Assembly: GCA_013115145.1 (NCBI GenBank)
Contig: JAAPAO010000154.1
Location: 1-60,539 of the forward strand
From: Perkinsus chesapeaki
Lineage: Eukaryota; Perkinsozoa; Perkinsida; Perkinsidae
DNA: 60,539 bases
Direction: 5' to 3'
In this document: positions 1 to 11,640 of the stretch, piece by piece
Layout of the letters: every line of letters starts with the position of its first letter
Numbering within the stretch: the stretch's first letter is position 1
The notes under the pieces: generated by a model
What the model was told of the DNA's origin: nothing
Seen by the model: only the letters and a program-made list of their open reading frames with translations
Database searches by the model: none
Made by a program: the position numbers and the translations under genes

Positions 1-115
1 TCCACTTCCTCATTACATTTATATATTATTTTTATGCCTCCACTTCCTCATTACATTTATATATTATTTTTATACCACTTTCTCATTAAATTTATATACT
101 ATTTTCACGCCGCTT
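1..115. repeat. Minisatellite, about 3 units of 36-38 bp
   Basis: Two nearly identical AT-rich units (starting at 1 and 39, each beginning CCACTTCCTCATTAC) are followed by a diverged third. They lie in the intron that follows the last visible SMC4 exon. Confidence 0.8.
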
Positions 116-3100
116 CCTCCCCACTCTCCCTCCCCCTTACTTGCTCTTTGTACTGCATTTAGCCTCTTTCCCATAGATCTCTTCCAACTTCTTCCGTTCA
201 ATTTCATTCTTCTCCTCCAACTTCTTTATCTCGCTCTCAAGCTAATGCCACCCCACTCCAATCGATACTCTCCCATCCCCCACCCTCGGTAGCTCAACTT
301 CCTCCATTTCTTTAGCGTCGTCCTGCAGCTTCTCTGCTTTATTTTCATTAGTAGTAATTTCCTTATTAGTCTTCTTGATCTTATTCTCGCGAGTCCTGTC
401 AATCCATCACCGTCACTAATGGCAACAGACTCACTTCAGATCCTCCTTGGCTTTAGTATACTGCCTATCGAGCTCGTCGTATTTCCTCCTCAGTTTATCA
501 GCCTTCCCCGTGATCTTAGCGCAGGCTTTCTCCTCTTTCTTGCACTCTCCTTCGGCTTCCTTGACCTTCTGATTAGCCCTGAGCAGATACAAGTGCAAAT
601 AGAACACTCGAGTCACGAGGTTTAGGACTCCAAATTTAAACCGTAGAGCCCCAACATATCCACAAATATGAGCTATATTATACGGCCCACAATGGTTTCA
701 CCTACTCTAATGAACGCCTCCTCATGTGATGGATTCTACTGGAAATCAACAATTCCCCCGAGCTGAGCCGCGGACGACTCGAATGCCTTTGACGAGCCAG
801 ATAGTTTTGAGACCAACAGCTTAGTAAGTCTGGCACTATACTAGATGGATTGCTCTGACCAGTTTTCTTCATAAGCGTCAACCCTGTGGCCCACTGTTCT
901 ATTTCTTCCATCATCTCCTTTAACGCTTCTGCTGCCTCCTTCCTCTCTACCTCAGCTTCTTGACGTCTCTTATCTGCCTTACCTCTGTTATATTGGACCA
1001 ACTTAGCCTTAGCCCCAATTAATTTACATTGAACCCTGACAACGCAGGGAAAATACAGCCCGACGCAATGAAATAGAATATTTCGTATTTTATCGATTTC
1101 TCACTCAATATCAAGCGTCGTGATATGAAATTTTAAACATGCCAAGTGTCAAATTAAGCCCGGCTTTATCCGTTTCCCAGCTTCGGAAAACGAGGTAACC
1201 GTGCTGAAATCGAACGGAAGTCAAACAAAGATGGCGGAGCGACTCAACAGGGCCGAGAGTCCACTAATTCTTATGTGGAAGGGCGTCTTCTTCACGTTAC
1301 CATTGGAATTTATCGAGCGAGACAAATATTCTGCCGAGGTTCGTCGTAGCGGAGCGACGCCAATTCATTCCTTCTTACTTAACGTATTTCATCGCCTCCC
1401 TCTTTGGCCCCTCCAAAGCCACCACGTCCTTGTGGGCAGCGTTCACCCTATTCAAATGAAGGTTTCTTTCTTCAACGAGCCTGTTCATTTCTTCAGTTGA
1501 CTTCTCAATATCAGAGATAAACCTGTACAAGAGGACCTATGTATAGCCATTTCAGTATGCTGTCAAGATACACCAATTACGGAAAGTCCATCCTCCTACA
1601 AGTCCAGATTCCTCATATGCACTATAAAAGAGTTCTAGTCTGCACACTGATTTCTGGGAAGCAACGAGCAAAGCTCCAGCGGTTACACTTCTGATCCGAT
1701 AATTTCCTCCAGGAATTCCAGGAACCCCGGCTGGCTAGATTCCCCTTTCGGTTTCATCATGGCAATCGACTCGACTTCACCTTGCAAAATCAGAAACCTG
1801 CACCACAGCGCTCAACAAGAAGTTCCGCAACATCAACTGACCTGTTATGATCTAAATCAATCCCGTATCCCCGCAAACGATCTCCGACCTCTGTCCAGGA
1901 CGACGTACGGTCATCTATCGCATATCTATGGATGAGATAAAAGATAGAACGGTAAAGCAGAGTGGCTCCCGGCCATCTCGAAGTTGAACCCGTTCCCCTA
2001 TGCGATCTAAACAATATGACTGCCACCACAAGCTCAGACTGAGCTCGAGTCGCGAGAGGCTGAGCTCCTTAGGTCAGGAAATATCCTCAGCGCAACACTT
2101 CCAATTCCAGTGGCATGTATCATACATCATGTACGTGAATATGTATGTGTATTGGACGAATGAAGCGTCATACTGTTGTTAGGGCCTAACTGCTGCCAGC
2201 AGCCTGCTGGTGATCCGGGGGAGGGATGTCATCCTAGAGATGGTAAATGCCTGATTTTTGTGCCAATTGTACTGAGTTCGAATGAGTTCATTTTCCGATC
2301 GAACAGACCTTTCACGGACTGTGGACCACATTACATCTCTTAAACAACCCGACGGTTTACTGAATGCTTTCGCAACCCGGAGTCCATAACGGCTAGTAAC
2401 TTCGGTATGGACTGATTCGCATCTCACTGGACTACCTTTCAATACAGTTCCCTGCAATTGATTGCTCGCTCTAGCAGAACAAAAATTTCAAAAATACGCA
2501 GTTCTGCTGAATGCGAAATGCCAGTTTATCAACCGTCTTCCCGATGATATATGCGGGCAGTTTGGTGATGATCTGTCGGACCAATACTCTCAAGTCTGAG
2601 TCGTCGTTCTGGTAGACGCTGGTGTATAGATTTTGAACACATATCACAGCTTACAGGAAGACCTCGACACACCGGATGCCACTGAACTTCAAGTGTGGCA
2701 GACGATTGCTTTAGTCCGCCTTGAGAACAGATCCACGACAAAACTTCTGTCACAGATTCTTGAGATTAGTGTGTGAAAGACCGTGCTCTTAGAGTACCAC
2801 TCTAGTTGTGCTCGTGAATCCGAGCTGCCCGTGTCGCCTCGACTTGTACAGCGCGAATGCAGGTGAGGGTAGATAGGAATACCAGAGACTCATAATCAGA
2901 TGGACCATCAGTCGATCGTCACATATAGTTCGCGACTGTTGCATCCGCTAAAGTGGACTTGATAGTATCATTGTGCGACACTATTATTATCATGATAAGC
3001 TCGGCTCGAACCGTTCGATACTTTGTCGACGACACTGCAAGCCAGCGTGCAGGTCCCGCATGGCGTACATTGCATGCTCTCATCCTGCAGCTGTTATCGG

Positions 3101-4870
3101 TTGATGAGGGAGTCGTGTCGTTGAATGTCAACTATAGTGTGTAGCACCGAGATGCGATATGCACCCTCAGTGCGGGAAATGGAGCTAACAGATCTGTCAA
3201 CCACTGCGGCAGCGGCACTGCTTCAGGTTCGGCAATTCGTGTGTCGAGGAAGCCAACTTGGATGAGGATCTCAGTTCTCTCGTCAGTCGAATGATGACCG
3301 GCGATGGTTCTGGTATGTCTCTCGGCCGGGAGAGAAGATACAACGGAGGGATTCGCCGGTTCCCCGCCTAACGGCTACGAGTCATAACTCAAGTTGACCT
3401 CGAGAGTTCGGTGCGAGCATCAAGCGTTACCACATTAACAAGTGCTGTTGGACGATGAAAGACGAGGATACAATTGTGAAAATGAAATTCCAGGCTTTAA
3501 TGGCTGCAAATTTGGTGGAACGTCAACTGCTCCGACGGCACGTATACAAAAACATCACATGCATCAAGGTAGCAGATATCAGCTGCTACAGCTGAAAAAC
3601 GCCGAGCCAACGTGTATAGTTCACACTACAAAGTATGCAAACGAAACCGGTCTCAGATTACAAACCCCATTTCCCGCAATATGTTCAAGTTCGTTACGAT
3701 CCTATGATGAAAATCCACACGCTAAGACCATTAAAAAAATCGGCTTACTTGCTAGAACTATTAGCGAAGCATTCCCGAGATATCGTGAAAGCCGATCCTG
3801 CTATCTCTTGACCATCCTCATTATTAACCTCGGCAAAGCTTATCTTAACCTGAGGATACCTCATTGCTCCCCCGCCATGTCTTCGGCCTCACCCTCGCTC
3901 GATCCGGCCTCTCCCCGCCAGCATTGTGGATGAGCTCCGACAACTTGTTCTGACGGATTTGTTTTGCTTTTTTGCCAAATACGAAAAGCATCGCATCGAT
4001 GATATTGGATTTGCCCGAGCCATTCGGGCCGACGATCACGGAGAAGTTGTTCGAGAAATTCCCGATGTGTTTCCGACCTCCGTAGGACTTGAAGTTCTCC
4101 AAAACCTGCAGCAATCAATCCACCCGGGTTCGATTCTCGGACTTTACATGAAATATACATAAGAATGATTCTATAGATATGGTACACTGAAATTTAAGGT
4201 TGATGCTTGTGTAATATGCTAAACTGTTCTGTATCCCGGCTCGTGAGAGCTAGAGGCGATGAGGCGATGTCACACGCTATGTCTTTAATACTTGCATTGT
4301 GGAGGCATTCTAGATGAACTGTCATCCCAGTAGTAAGGTTGTCATACTAAGATACCAAACTGCGTTTAGTATAAGCAGTATGAATCTCGAAAAAATATCA
4401 AATAATTTCCCCTATCTCTTATGATAGATATGACCGATACGGGCCACCTTGCCTTGAAGTAGATTGGCATCTCCACCTACGAGATATTTCCTATAAAATT
4501 TGAACCTCCAGAAAAAAGTTTTCTCGACGAGCCCCCTTTAATGATCCGGAAATATTCAATTTTCTCCAGTAGACTCACTATGTCTCTAATAACCAACCGC
4601 TTGAAGTCCCCTTTTCCCATCTTCTTCTTCTTCGCCATCGGCTCATACACTGCAGCAGTGCTCGGCGCGGATCTCTTGGGTGGGGTCTCGGGAGCAACCT
4701 TAACCAAGAAAACTTACAAACTCGGAAGACCTCTCGGCGCAGTCCCCTTAAAAAGTGATCTGAGGCCTTACTTGCTGAACAACATTATTAATATCCTTTC
4801 CAGCCTGATTGAGATTCAAATCTCCTTCCTTTCTGCTCTGGCTGTCGTCTGGATCTCCAGTAGGTCGCAT
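1..4870 (-). CDS. SMC4: Condensin subunit SMC4, N-terminal head and start of coiled coil (partial)
   Basis: SMC4 is the ATPase core subunit of condensin and compacts chromosomes. Exons that join in phase are 4772-4870 (uncertain N-terminus), 4579-4698, 3893-4105, 3749-3849, 1842-1925, 1689-1797 and 1379-1522, then one near 850-1010 with uncertain edges, then 435-578, 299-395 and 141-241. Exon 3893-4105 carries LENFKSYGG and the Walker A motif VGPNGSGKSN. Exons 1842-1925 and 1689-1797 read YGIDLDHNR then FLILQGEVE and MMKPKG, the SMC4 hallmark. Exon 1379-1522 has LNRV..DVVALEGPK. Later exons are Glu/Lys-rich heptad coiled coil. Hinge and C-terminal head are beyond the left edge. Most introns are about 43-60 nt, but the one between 3748 and 1926 is about 1.8 kb. 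Start is uncertain: an ATG at 4870 via an extra exon, or an internal ATG at 4638. Confidence 0.9.
4122..4148 (+). other. tRNA T-arm-like sequence in SMC4 intron 1 (antisense to the gene)
   Basis: The plus strand shows a B-box-like GGGTTCGATTC flanked by pairing arms CCGGG and CTCGG (one wobble). It ends 17 nt before the intron-exon edge at 4105. No D-arm or anticodon arm is seen, so this is a tRNA-like relic and not a gene. Confidence 0.45.
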
Positions 4871-4946
4871 TTGTTTCTGGAAGTTGAGATTGAAGAAAAT
4901 AAGATATCCCACCTTTCGCTGCGAGACCCTCGTAATGCAGCCTGCC

Positions 4947-5011
4947 TTTTCCACATTCCCGATAGTATCTTTTCGTGGGCCACGTAAAGATACTACCGGG
5001 AATGCGGAAAA
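4947..5011. repeat. Near-perfect 65-nt inverted repeat upstream of SMC4
   Basis: The left arm 4947-4972 and right arm 4986-5011 are complementary over 26 nt apart from two C/T differences, which would be G-U pairs in RNA. The centre CGTGGGCCACG extends the pairing, so only about one base stays unpaired. It lies about 80 bp upstream of the earliest SMC4 start considered. Confidence 0.85.
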
Positions 5012-5204
5012 GCTCCTAGTTATGTGACCACGGTTATCCCGCCATTAGAGGTTTTATAAGTTTCTTATAGGTTTCATTCCATGGTATCCCAAATATCACA
5101 GTGGCTCAGAATACAACCAACCACCGCACTTTAAAGAATTTCTCCCATTAAATTCCTAGGTCACTGTTTGGAAGTTTTGCTCGACTGTCGCGGTAGACGA
5201 GCTC

Positions 5205-5935
5205 TCAAATTTCCGAAGCACTACACCAATCACTCCTGTCAGTGGTCGGATGCCCCGAGACTGCCACTCCACGAGAATTTCTCACAATTTTGTCATCTGA
5301 TATATTCTGGCCGTTGATGTCAGGTTGCCCATTTTCTTTATCACCCATTTCATCATAGACTCGAGGATGTTCCTCCATCACCTAAATAGAGAAACTTTTA
5401 CTAGGCCACTTTAGCTTAGTGGTAGAGCGTCTGCTTCGTAAGCAGAAGGTCGTCAGTTCAATCCTGGCAAGTGGCTTTATAGAAATACTCACTTTGTCGG
5501 CTGCTTTCTTCAACCGCGTTGGCATGGATGGTACAAACAACTGAACGGTTGCCCCTTGGGAAGTTCTCCTCAGCCTTCCCCAAAAACACCACACTGTTCT
5601 CTACGACCATGCTGTTCACTCGTTGGTAATGTCACCATGTCCGACTGATACTTCAACAGAAGGCCTCGAAGGAAGAGAGACCGAATCAAGACTAACACTA
5701 TCAGAACTGTCGGCATCCACCACTGCTGATGCGTTCGATTTACGAGCGATTCCTGAAGATAATGCGGTCCGCGAGGTCGACCATCCCTCACCAGCCGCAC
5801 TAGCTGCTGTCCCACATGCCAGAGCAGCTACTCCTATCACTAGGTGGTGGTACTTGACTATCCAATCCCACCACGAGGGATGATGGTGATACTCGTACGG
5901 CGGTTGACGGACAAACGGTACACGGCATGGCCAAT
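5205..5935 (-). CDS. Unresolved multi-exon protein with one membrane segment
   Basis: Coding character is clear in three pieces. 5618-5935 encodes a His/Pro/Trp stretch (PPYEYHHHPSWWDW), then a hydrophobic segment (LVIGVAALACGTAAS), then a Ser-rich region. A second piece ends at 5493. The last exon, 5205-5381, begins VMEEHPRVYDEMGDKENG and ends at a TGA. The last two join in phase 0 across an intron (5382-5492) that contains a tRNA-Thr on the opposite strand. The join between the first two pieces is not settled, and no N-terminus was found. A Pro/Trp patch before a single membrane segment loosely recalls PEX14, but the diagnostic PEX14 N-domain was not seen, so no name is given. Confidence 0.45.
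5405..5476 (+). tRNA. tRNA-Thr (anticodon CGT), inside an intron of the opposite-strand gene
   Basis: A full cloverleaf is visible. The acceptor arms GCCACTT and AAGTGGC pair perfectly over 7 bp. There is an A-box-like TTAGCTTAGTGGTAGAGC D-arm. The anticodon stem is TCTGC/GCAGA around loop TTCGTAA (CGT, reading ACG). The T-arm is GTCAG-TTCAATC-CTGGC with one wobble. It occupies 72 of the 111 nt of a minus-strand intron whose donor GTGAGT and acceptor TTTAG flank it. No internal tRNA intron is seen. Confidence 0.93.
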
Positions 5936-6547
5936 CCCATTGACAGCGGTCACTTAGAAACTAATAGAGCAGCGATTGCGTCATGTCACTTGATATTTGG
6001 ACTTGGCGAATATAAATTATATCTCTTCTATTCATTTCATTGCAAGTAATTCATGAATTTTATTACGAACCAGCCAGAGGCGAACTGCAGTAATGAAGCA
6101 GTATATGGTGCGAAATAATTAAAGTAAAATAGGGATATAGGAATAATAATATGGAGGAGTAGCAGTATGATAGATATGGCCAGTAATATCGGAGATGACA
6201 TATTCGGCAACGTGGGATATCTACTGTGCCACAAGGGATACCTGCTACCTCTTTTTCCTTATAACCTCTACAGCTGAGATCCTGTATCGGAAAACACGGT
6301 CCTCCTCCCTCGTAGGGGTCATCAGCCTCGCACTTGAACCCACACTTCCCCATATATACGGACCTAACTGTCAAATCCCCTCAGACACCAACAGGGGCTT
6401 CACCTGTGCCACCCTATAGGGCACATATCATAGTTTGGAATGCATTTCCGTGGAGCAGGCATCGGCTCTTTGAACCACGCGGATGGATCCTGAGCAACGC
6501 CTGAAACAATTCCCGGAGACATAGATACCCTAATGAAGGTTCAATTT

Positions 6548-6703
6548 GAAATAGTGGAGTACTATGTAGTTCTTAGTATCGAGTAATATAATGGTCTTAA
6601 TTACGGACATCATATGGAAGGCATTAAAGATGAAGTATTCCTGCTGACTCAGCAGAAATGGTGAAGTAATACTCCGCAGTGCTGAGTATCACTCCACTAT
6701 TTC
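6548..6703. repeat. Short element with terminal inverted repeats (MITE-like)
   Basis: GAAATAGTGGAGT at 6548-6560 is perfectly inverted at 6691-6703 and enclosed sequence shows weaker self-complementarity. It is non-coding, about 156 bp, and sits just downstream of the small gene at 6734-7092. No clear target-site duplication was found. Confidence 0.5.
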
Positions 6704-6733
6704 TATGATGAGGGTTAGCTGCCCCTAAGATGT

Positions 6734-7092
6734 CTATTTGGCTTGAGTTAACAGCATCCTAAACTCGAGGGAGAGGCCACACGATAGGAGATTCGACACA
6801 GCAATAGTGCTCTCCGGTTCCCTGTTGTAAAGTGACTTTCCGAAAGCCTCACTGAACCTGCCGCGTGGGGAGGCATGCCCATCTCCTATATCACCTTCCC
6901 TTGACTGGCCATCTCATTGGCCCATCTCTCATAGTCATGATTCTTGCCAAACACCTCCGACGATGCCCTCTGCATTATCTCGCCATTCCTATACCCTATC
7001 TCTTGCACTTTATGGATCATCTTCAGAAATAGTGCATTAGGGTCCACAGGAAGAGCTTCATGTGCGATATGAAGGACAGAGAACAATCCCAT
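6734..7092 (-). CDS. Small protein of unknown function, two exons
   Basis: The first exon (about 6898-7092) begins MGLFSVLHIAHEALPVDPN and continues with a charged helical stretch (KMIHKVQEIGYRNGEIMQ). It ends at a GTGATA donor. The second exon uses an acceptor near 6850, reads AFGKSLYNREPEST and stops at a TAG (6734-6736). The model gives roughly 105 aa and joins in phase 0. There is no signal peptide or membrane segment. Upstream sequence in another frame may hold a further exon, so the start is provisional. I do not recognise the family. Confidence 0.45.
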
Positions 7093-7433
7093 GCCACGAG
7101 ACCGACCGCACTGCTACCCACCTCGGTGACAACACCACTCTCGACATCATTCTGAGAATCGCAATTTGAATAGGACCTCATACACATTCGTTTCGGACTC
7201 GCACAAGTCACCGAGAAAGCCTTTCATCAGCAAGGTGTTCTAGAGGCTTCAAATGAAGCTTTACTCGGTGTATGCCTAGGTTTACCATCTCCAATGAAAA
7301 TACCTCCTGACGCTGCGCATAGCCCTCACATTGCGCTTACAAATTAATATAACAAAAATCACATGATATCACTGAAACACTTGTAAAAGTACATGTAAGC
7401 AGAAACACCAACCCCGCTCTTCCACTTTCCGAA

Positions 7434-8069
7434 TCACTCCTCGCCTCCAATCAAAAGACCCTCAGCGTCTCCGTCATGGGACATCATCTCCTGAGCCTCC
7501 AACTCAGCCAGTCGCCTTGCCTCTCGCTTCTTCAGTCGAATTCTCTCCCGTTCATCGTCGACCACCTTCCACGCCTCCTGGAGCTCGGCCCATTCATATT
7601 CGAGACGCCTCCGGTAGCCAATAGCCATCTCCTTGGCCCTGAAATTAATTCATTTACACTAAAAACCCATACCGCTCTTTTCTAAAGTTCTATCCAATGC
7701 GTTAATGCCCTACCTGTCAAATCCCCACTGGCCGACTCTGAAATAACAGCTGCAGTTAACAAAGTAATTGTGCTCATAACAACGTCGTTTGAACTGGACC
7801 CTCCACGAGCCACTCGGATGCCACCGAACACCTACGACCAAAAAGTGCGACTCTGATAGAACAGCTAACCCGCCCGGCTCGGATTGCGCGATGAGCCCAC
7901 CTCTGACTCCACAGAGGTATTTCGTCCATTCAACCTGTTTTATTAATTCCCGTGATTCATTAGTGCCTGAAACGTTCGAAAAGTTGGCAGCAACCACCTC
8001 ACCCTTCCAACCTGCTCGGAACATCCTTCTAATATAACCGCTGGCCATTACACTCTTCGGGATAGCCAT
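7434..8069 (-). CDS. AP2/ERF-type DNA-binding domain protein, 186 aa
   Basis: Two exons, 7714-8069 and 7434-7638, join in phase across a 75-nt intron to give 186 aa. Residues about 80-140 read GVRWHPSGSWRVQF, then a Cys/Tyr-rich strand, then WGFDRAKEMAIGYRRRLEYEW. This has the layout of an AP2 domain: a three-stranded sheet with conserved G-V and W-R-V, then a helix with an ALA/AKEMA-type core. AP2 domains bind DNA and are the main transcription-factor family in alveolates. The C-terminus is a charged helix (about 146-175) and a short acidic tail. The N-terminal 75 residues are not recognised. The intron splits the domain just before its helix. The ATG at 8069 is the only one in frame near the start. 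Confidence 0.72.
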
Positions 8070-8099
8070 ATACGATATTGGCCTGAACGATAATTCACA

Positions 8100-8620
8100 A
8101 TCGACCTTGAAAGCCGAAAGAGGCTCCGTGTCTCACAGGCGACCGAGAGCCAATGAAATTTTCAGTCGTCGAACTTCGAGTCATTCGGATGTCAGGAAAT
8201 CTGGAGCCTCCACACTGGAGCCGCACAAACAAAAGCCCCCGTGAATGAAACGACTAAGAATGGAATAGTAGTGCAGTATCGCTTCGCTGAGAGCAATAGC
8301 TGAACACGCAGTTCACTTCGATAGAGCATTTCGAGCAGTACGATGTCTCTCGAGTCTCTCGATGAAGACACTATGATAGTGTATGGGTGATGCTAATATG
8401 ACTAAAATGTGTGTTATGTATCTCCATCTTCATGACTGCACATATGGTTAGTGCTTATGCAGCGCATGAAGACCATCGTATCGTACGGCAGCGTGTGGTC
8501 TACCAAAGTCCGTTTCTGTTGTTTAACTATCGTCATGGGTAGACGGAAAAGTTGAACGATTCAACTTGAACTAGCAAAGCAGATTCGCCTAAACTCGATC
8601 ACCTCGCCACCTGGCGGGTT
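8100..8620. other. Intergenic, no gene seen
   Basis: No long frame, RNA gene or clear repeat was found between the AP2 gene and the retroelement fragment. Confidence 0.6.
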
Positions 8621-8622
8621 AT

Positions 8623-9133
8623 TTAGGCGTTATGACGGAAGCGTTCCGGAATCTCAACCGTAGTGTTTAACATCCGTAGGTCCACTAGTAACCATACCAC
8701 ATCATCGTTGTCTTCGTCGATCCTTCCTTTTGACTTGCCGAAGCACGGGGAGATCCTCATGTTAGGCGTAACGTCTGCTTCCTTCCAGTTCCCAGCAGGC
8801 AAATCCTCGCGAAGTTTGCCCAGCACACCAGGCACCAGCCCAGCCGGGATACTGTATGGAGTTTGACATCGGTAGGGGGTCTTGCGGTAGAACTCCGGGA
8901 AATCGGAGCCTAGACACGGGAGTTCCTTGATGAGCTCCCGTATCCACCGTGAGTAAAGCTGAGGCCAGACACCCCTCCTTTATGTTTGCTGGAAAACGCT
9001 TCACTGACGAGGTATCCGGAAGCTCTTTTATTATGCCACATACCGTTACATGACAGACTGATTGTGGCCTGCGATCCGACTTTACAAGGAGAATAGCGAC
9101 ACAGAGGTCCTCAGCCTGGAGCGTGTAGTCCAC
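8623..9133 (-). pseudogene. LTR-retroelement reverse transcriptase fragment, frameshifted
   Basis: One minus-strand frame (about 9133-8990) is followed by a second (about 8980-8623) that reads FYRKTPYRCQTPYSIPAGLV, then a P-NMRISPCFGKSKGR stretch, then WLLVDLRMLN. This is the order expected at the N-terminal end of a Ty3/gypsy-type reverse transcriptase (P-Y-I-P...L, P...P..F..K, W-L-VD-R-LN). The frame changes near 8985, a stop follows shortly after the VDLR motif, and the YxDD catalytic part is missing. It is a dead 5' fragment. Confidence 0.6.
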
Positions 9134-9537
9134 AAGAGTCTTGTGAGACCTTTTATGTATTGTCGCAAGTAACAGTTACTTGTAGTACACGTCTTAGTAA
9201 CTTGTGACAATACATCTGAGGTCTAATTTAAACCTTCTAAACACGCGTGACCGCGGCTTGGACCGTAGGTCGACGACAACTCGTCGTCGTAGTCGAAGAC
9301 GCGCAGAAAACACTGCCAAGTTTGCAGTGCCAACCGCCATGTAAAAGTGTTTTTAAGCTGTGAGAAACTAGCGAGTGGCAAGTTATTGGTGACCAATAAC
9401 CTTCTGACTGTCAGAAGGTAAGGACGAGACTCGCAGCAAAACTCATGCTGGACTGCAGACGCTTAGAGTCTGATCGTCTAAGCCTTAGACCAAGCTCAGC
9501 ACGGTAGATATCCTATCGTACTACGATAATCGTAGTA
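9131..9537. repeat. Chain of short perfect palindromes with one-base centres (cluster 1)
   Basis: Consecutive odd palindromes are CACAAGA-G-TCTTGTG at 9131-9145; GTTATTGGT-G-ACCAATAAC at 9382-9400; a 10+1+10 palindrome at 9399-9419; and TACTACGAT-A-ATCGTAGTA at 9519-9537. Between them, a 19-bp stem pairs 9155-9173 with 9197-9215 with two mismatches, and CACTGC/GCAGTG forms a hairpin near 9320. No coding frame is present. Confidence 0.85.
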
Positions 9538-9540
9538 TCC

Positions 9541-11260
9541 TCCTGAGTACGGCATTTCATACCTGGAGAATACGGGCTCGGGGCTTCTGGAAACCATTTT
9601 TGTTTTCACGGAAAAAACATACGGGCTAAACATCACCCCAGATCTACAACTCTCAGTTTTGGAATTCACGATAAATTATTTACCTCTACTGATCTGATCA
9701 GTCTGATCATTTAAAATGATGCTTACCGTTAGGCAACAAAGCGTTCTATGCAAAATATAATATATGTTCACCACTGTATATACGCGCTCGTTTATATCAA
9801 ATGTAAAAGAATAGGAATACAATAAAGCGCATAAGAATAGGAAACGTCATCTAATTTAAAATTAGTAATCTTCGCATACCGTATTCGAGCCGTTATTACT
9901 TTGGGACATAATGCGTCTGATGATGCTGTAACAGTCGTCCTTTATGTGACCGTCTCTGTTTGACTCTTACTTTCATCCCCCTAGAATGCAACATGCCAAA
10001 ACAGCAACAACAGCTAACACTACTACCTGCTCTGCCCAACCGCTGCACTGAGAAGACCACCCACGGCTGGCAACTGCCACAGACTCGGGCGAAGTATACC
10101 CAAGACGGCTAGAGCCATTATATACAATTGGATTCCAGAAATTCTGCTCAATGACTCATCAACACAACACCAATGTTTTTCATTGCGAACATATAACCGA
10201 AGCCAATAAACGCGGCAGTAAGTGGGACCAACTATTTCTGACCAATATGTCATGCCTCGGAACTTGTAGAAATGAATAGATCCTGAGAGCGAGAAGCAGG
10301 TGCCCTACTGCAGGGCATCCGAAACAGCGAAAAAAACTAGTGCTATCCTTGATTTAATGTATGCCGAGTGACTTGACTCAAGTGTTACACTCGAATACTA
10401 TTCGTCATTTAGTATACTATTACTCCCTTGTCCACCTATCCTGAACACCTTTCTGGGCACCTTCCTCCTAAATATGGCTACCGCTGCATATAGCACCCTT
10501 CGCAATAGGCGTGTATGCCTTTGATCTGAGGAGAAGACAGTACTTACTCCAATTTCATACTATGGAACCAACGTCCAGTAACAATCACAAAGCTATGATT
10601 CATAACTGTTACTCCACGTACGCGGTCCCCATGGGACCGTCCAAGCCCCTCGATTTTTCATACCCCGATTTTCACAGTTGTCATTGATTGCTAATCGGTA
10701 ATGCCAATTAATCAGCGCTAGCTTGCGCACCAGCCTGCTGCCACCAGGTGCACTGCACCTGTTATCACGAGGAACAAACATTGTTTTTTCATCGAGTTTA
10801 TAAAAGAATACAATCACAAAGTATGGACAACTAAATCACAATTTGCACTACTCTGTCATTACTGCAATGTCGTTGACACTATGTCGAGGATGGCGGGAGC
10901 AACGGCCTCATATCTTGCGTCCCAGGCTGGGACTATCAGTGACCACGAAGTTGGTGACAACGTCGTCATAATAAATTCTACAACTATACGACTTACGAGG
11001 ATTGACGAACCTCGTGTCAGTGATTCAAATCCCGGAGCATGATATCGAGCGAGTGCATGTGCTTAATAGCGTGTACGCACTGACGGTTGAATTTCTTCAC
11101 TCTGATAAGCTTCAGTCTACAAACAGATATAAAATTCATGCTCATTGCACAGATGATTTCATCATCCAACTATCTAGATATTCATACCACGGTGTATGAG
11201 GGATTAGCGTGTCCGGCGTTGAGAGTACTCTCGTGCCGTCCCTTGTGAACTTGCCTTCGC
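9541..11260. other. Non-genic stretch with scattered hairpins
   Basis: No convincing gene was found. A 76-codon minus frame at 10023-10253 is hydrophobic but has no supporting context. CAGGTGCA-C-TGCACCTG at 10745-10761 is another odd palindrome, and ACTTGA-C-TCAAGT near 10375 is a smaller one. Confidence 0.5.
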
Positions 11261-11269
11261 CTCAGGGTT

Positions 11270-11460
11270 GGATGAGTAACACTTTGTCGCCAACACTGAT
11301 GTCTCGGAAAATCAAAATGTACTCTGACTCCTCTTGAGTCTTTGTGATTATAGCGAAGACTTTACCGGTCGCCTCGTCCACGAAAAGCAAGAACTTGTCG
11401 TATGTAATGTCTGCTAGCGTTCGCTCGCTGGGCCTCTACGACCTGAACTTACACAGACAT
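11270..11460 (-). pseudogene. Retroelement integrase-like fragment
   Basis: A minus frame reads LADITYDKFLLFVDEATGK and continues VFAIITKTQEESEY, then GDKVLLIQP before a stop. D-I-x-Y-D-K-F-L-L-F-V-D-E-A-T-G is the start of an rve integrase core, with its first catalytic Asp and the following beta-strand Asp. The rest of the core is absent. It lies upstream of the reverse transcriptase fragment on the same strand, so the two are probably not one Ty3-type element, in which integrase follows reverse transcriptase. Confidence 0.5.
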
Positions 11461-11640
11461 TTCGCGGAACGGGCCTGAAATTCAGGCCGCCTGATATATC
11501 CGTCGCTTCTTTCCAGATATGGAAATACAATGACGCTTATCGCCAGATGATAACCAGCTAGATGCATTGCTCAATAAACGGAAAAAAGTTACGGACATCA
11601 GTCCTGCCAAAAGCCGTATCACACACGCCTCTCCAGGGTG

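Noticed and set aside
3442-3933. Plus-strand frames, including a clean two-exon model at about 3455-3820
   Set aside because: The 3' part lies antisense to a secure SMC4 exon (3749-3849); treated as chance unless transcripts show otherwise.
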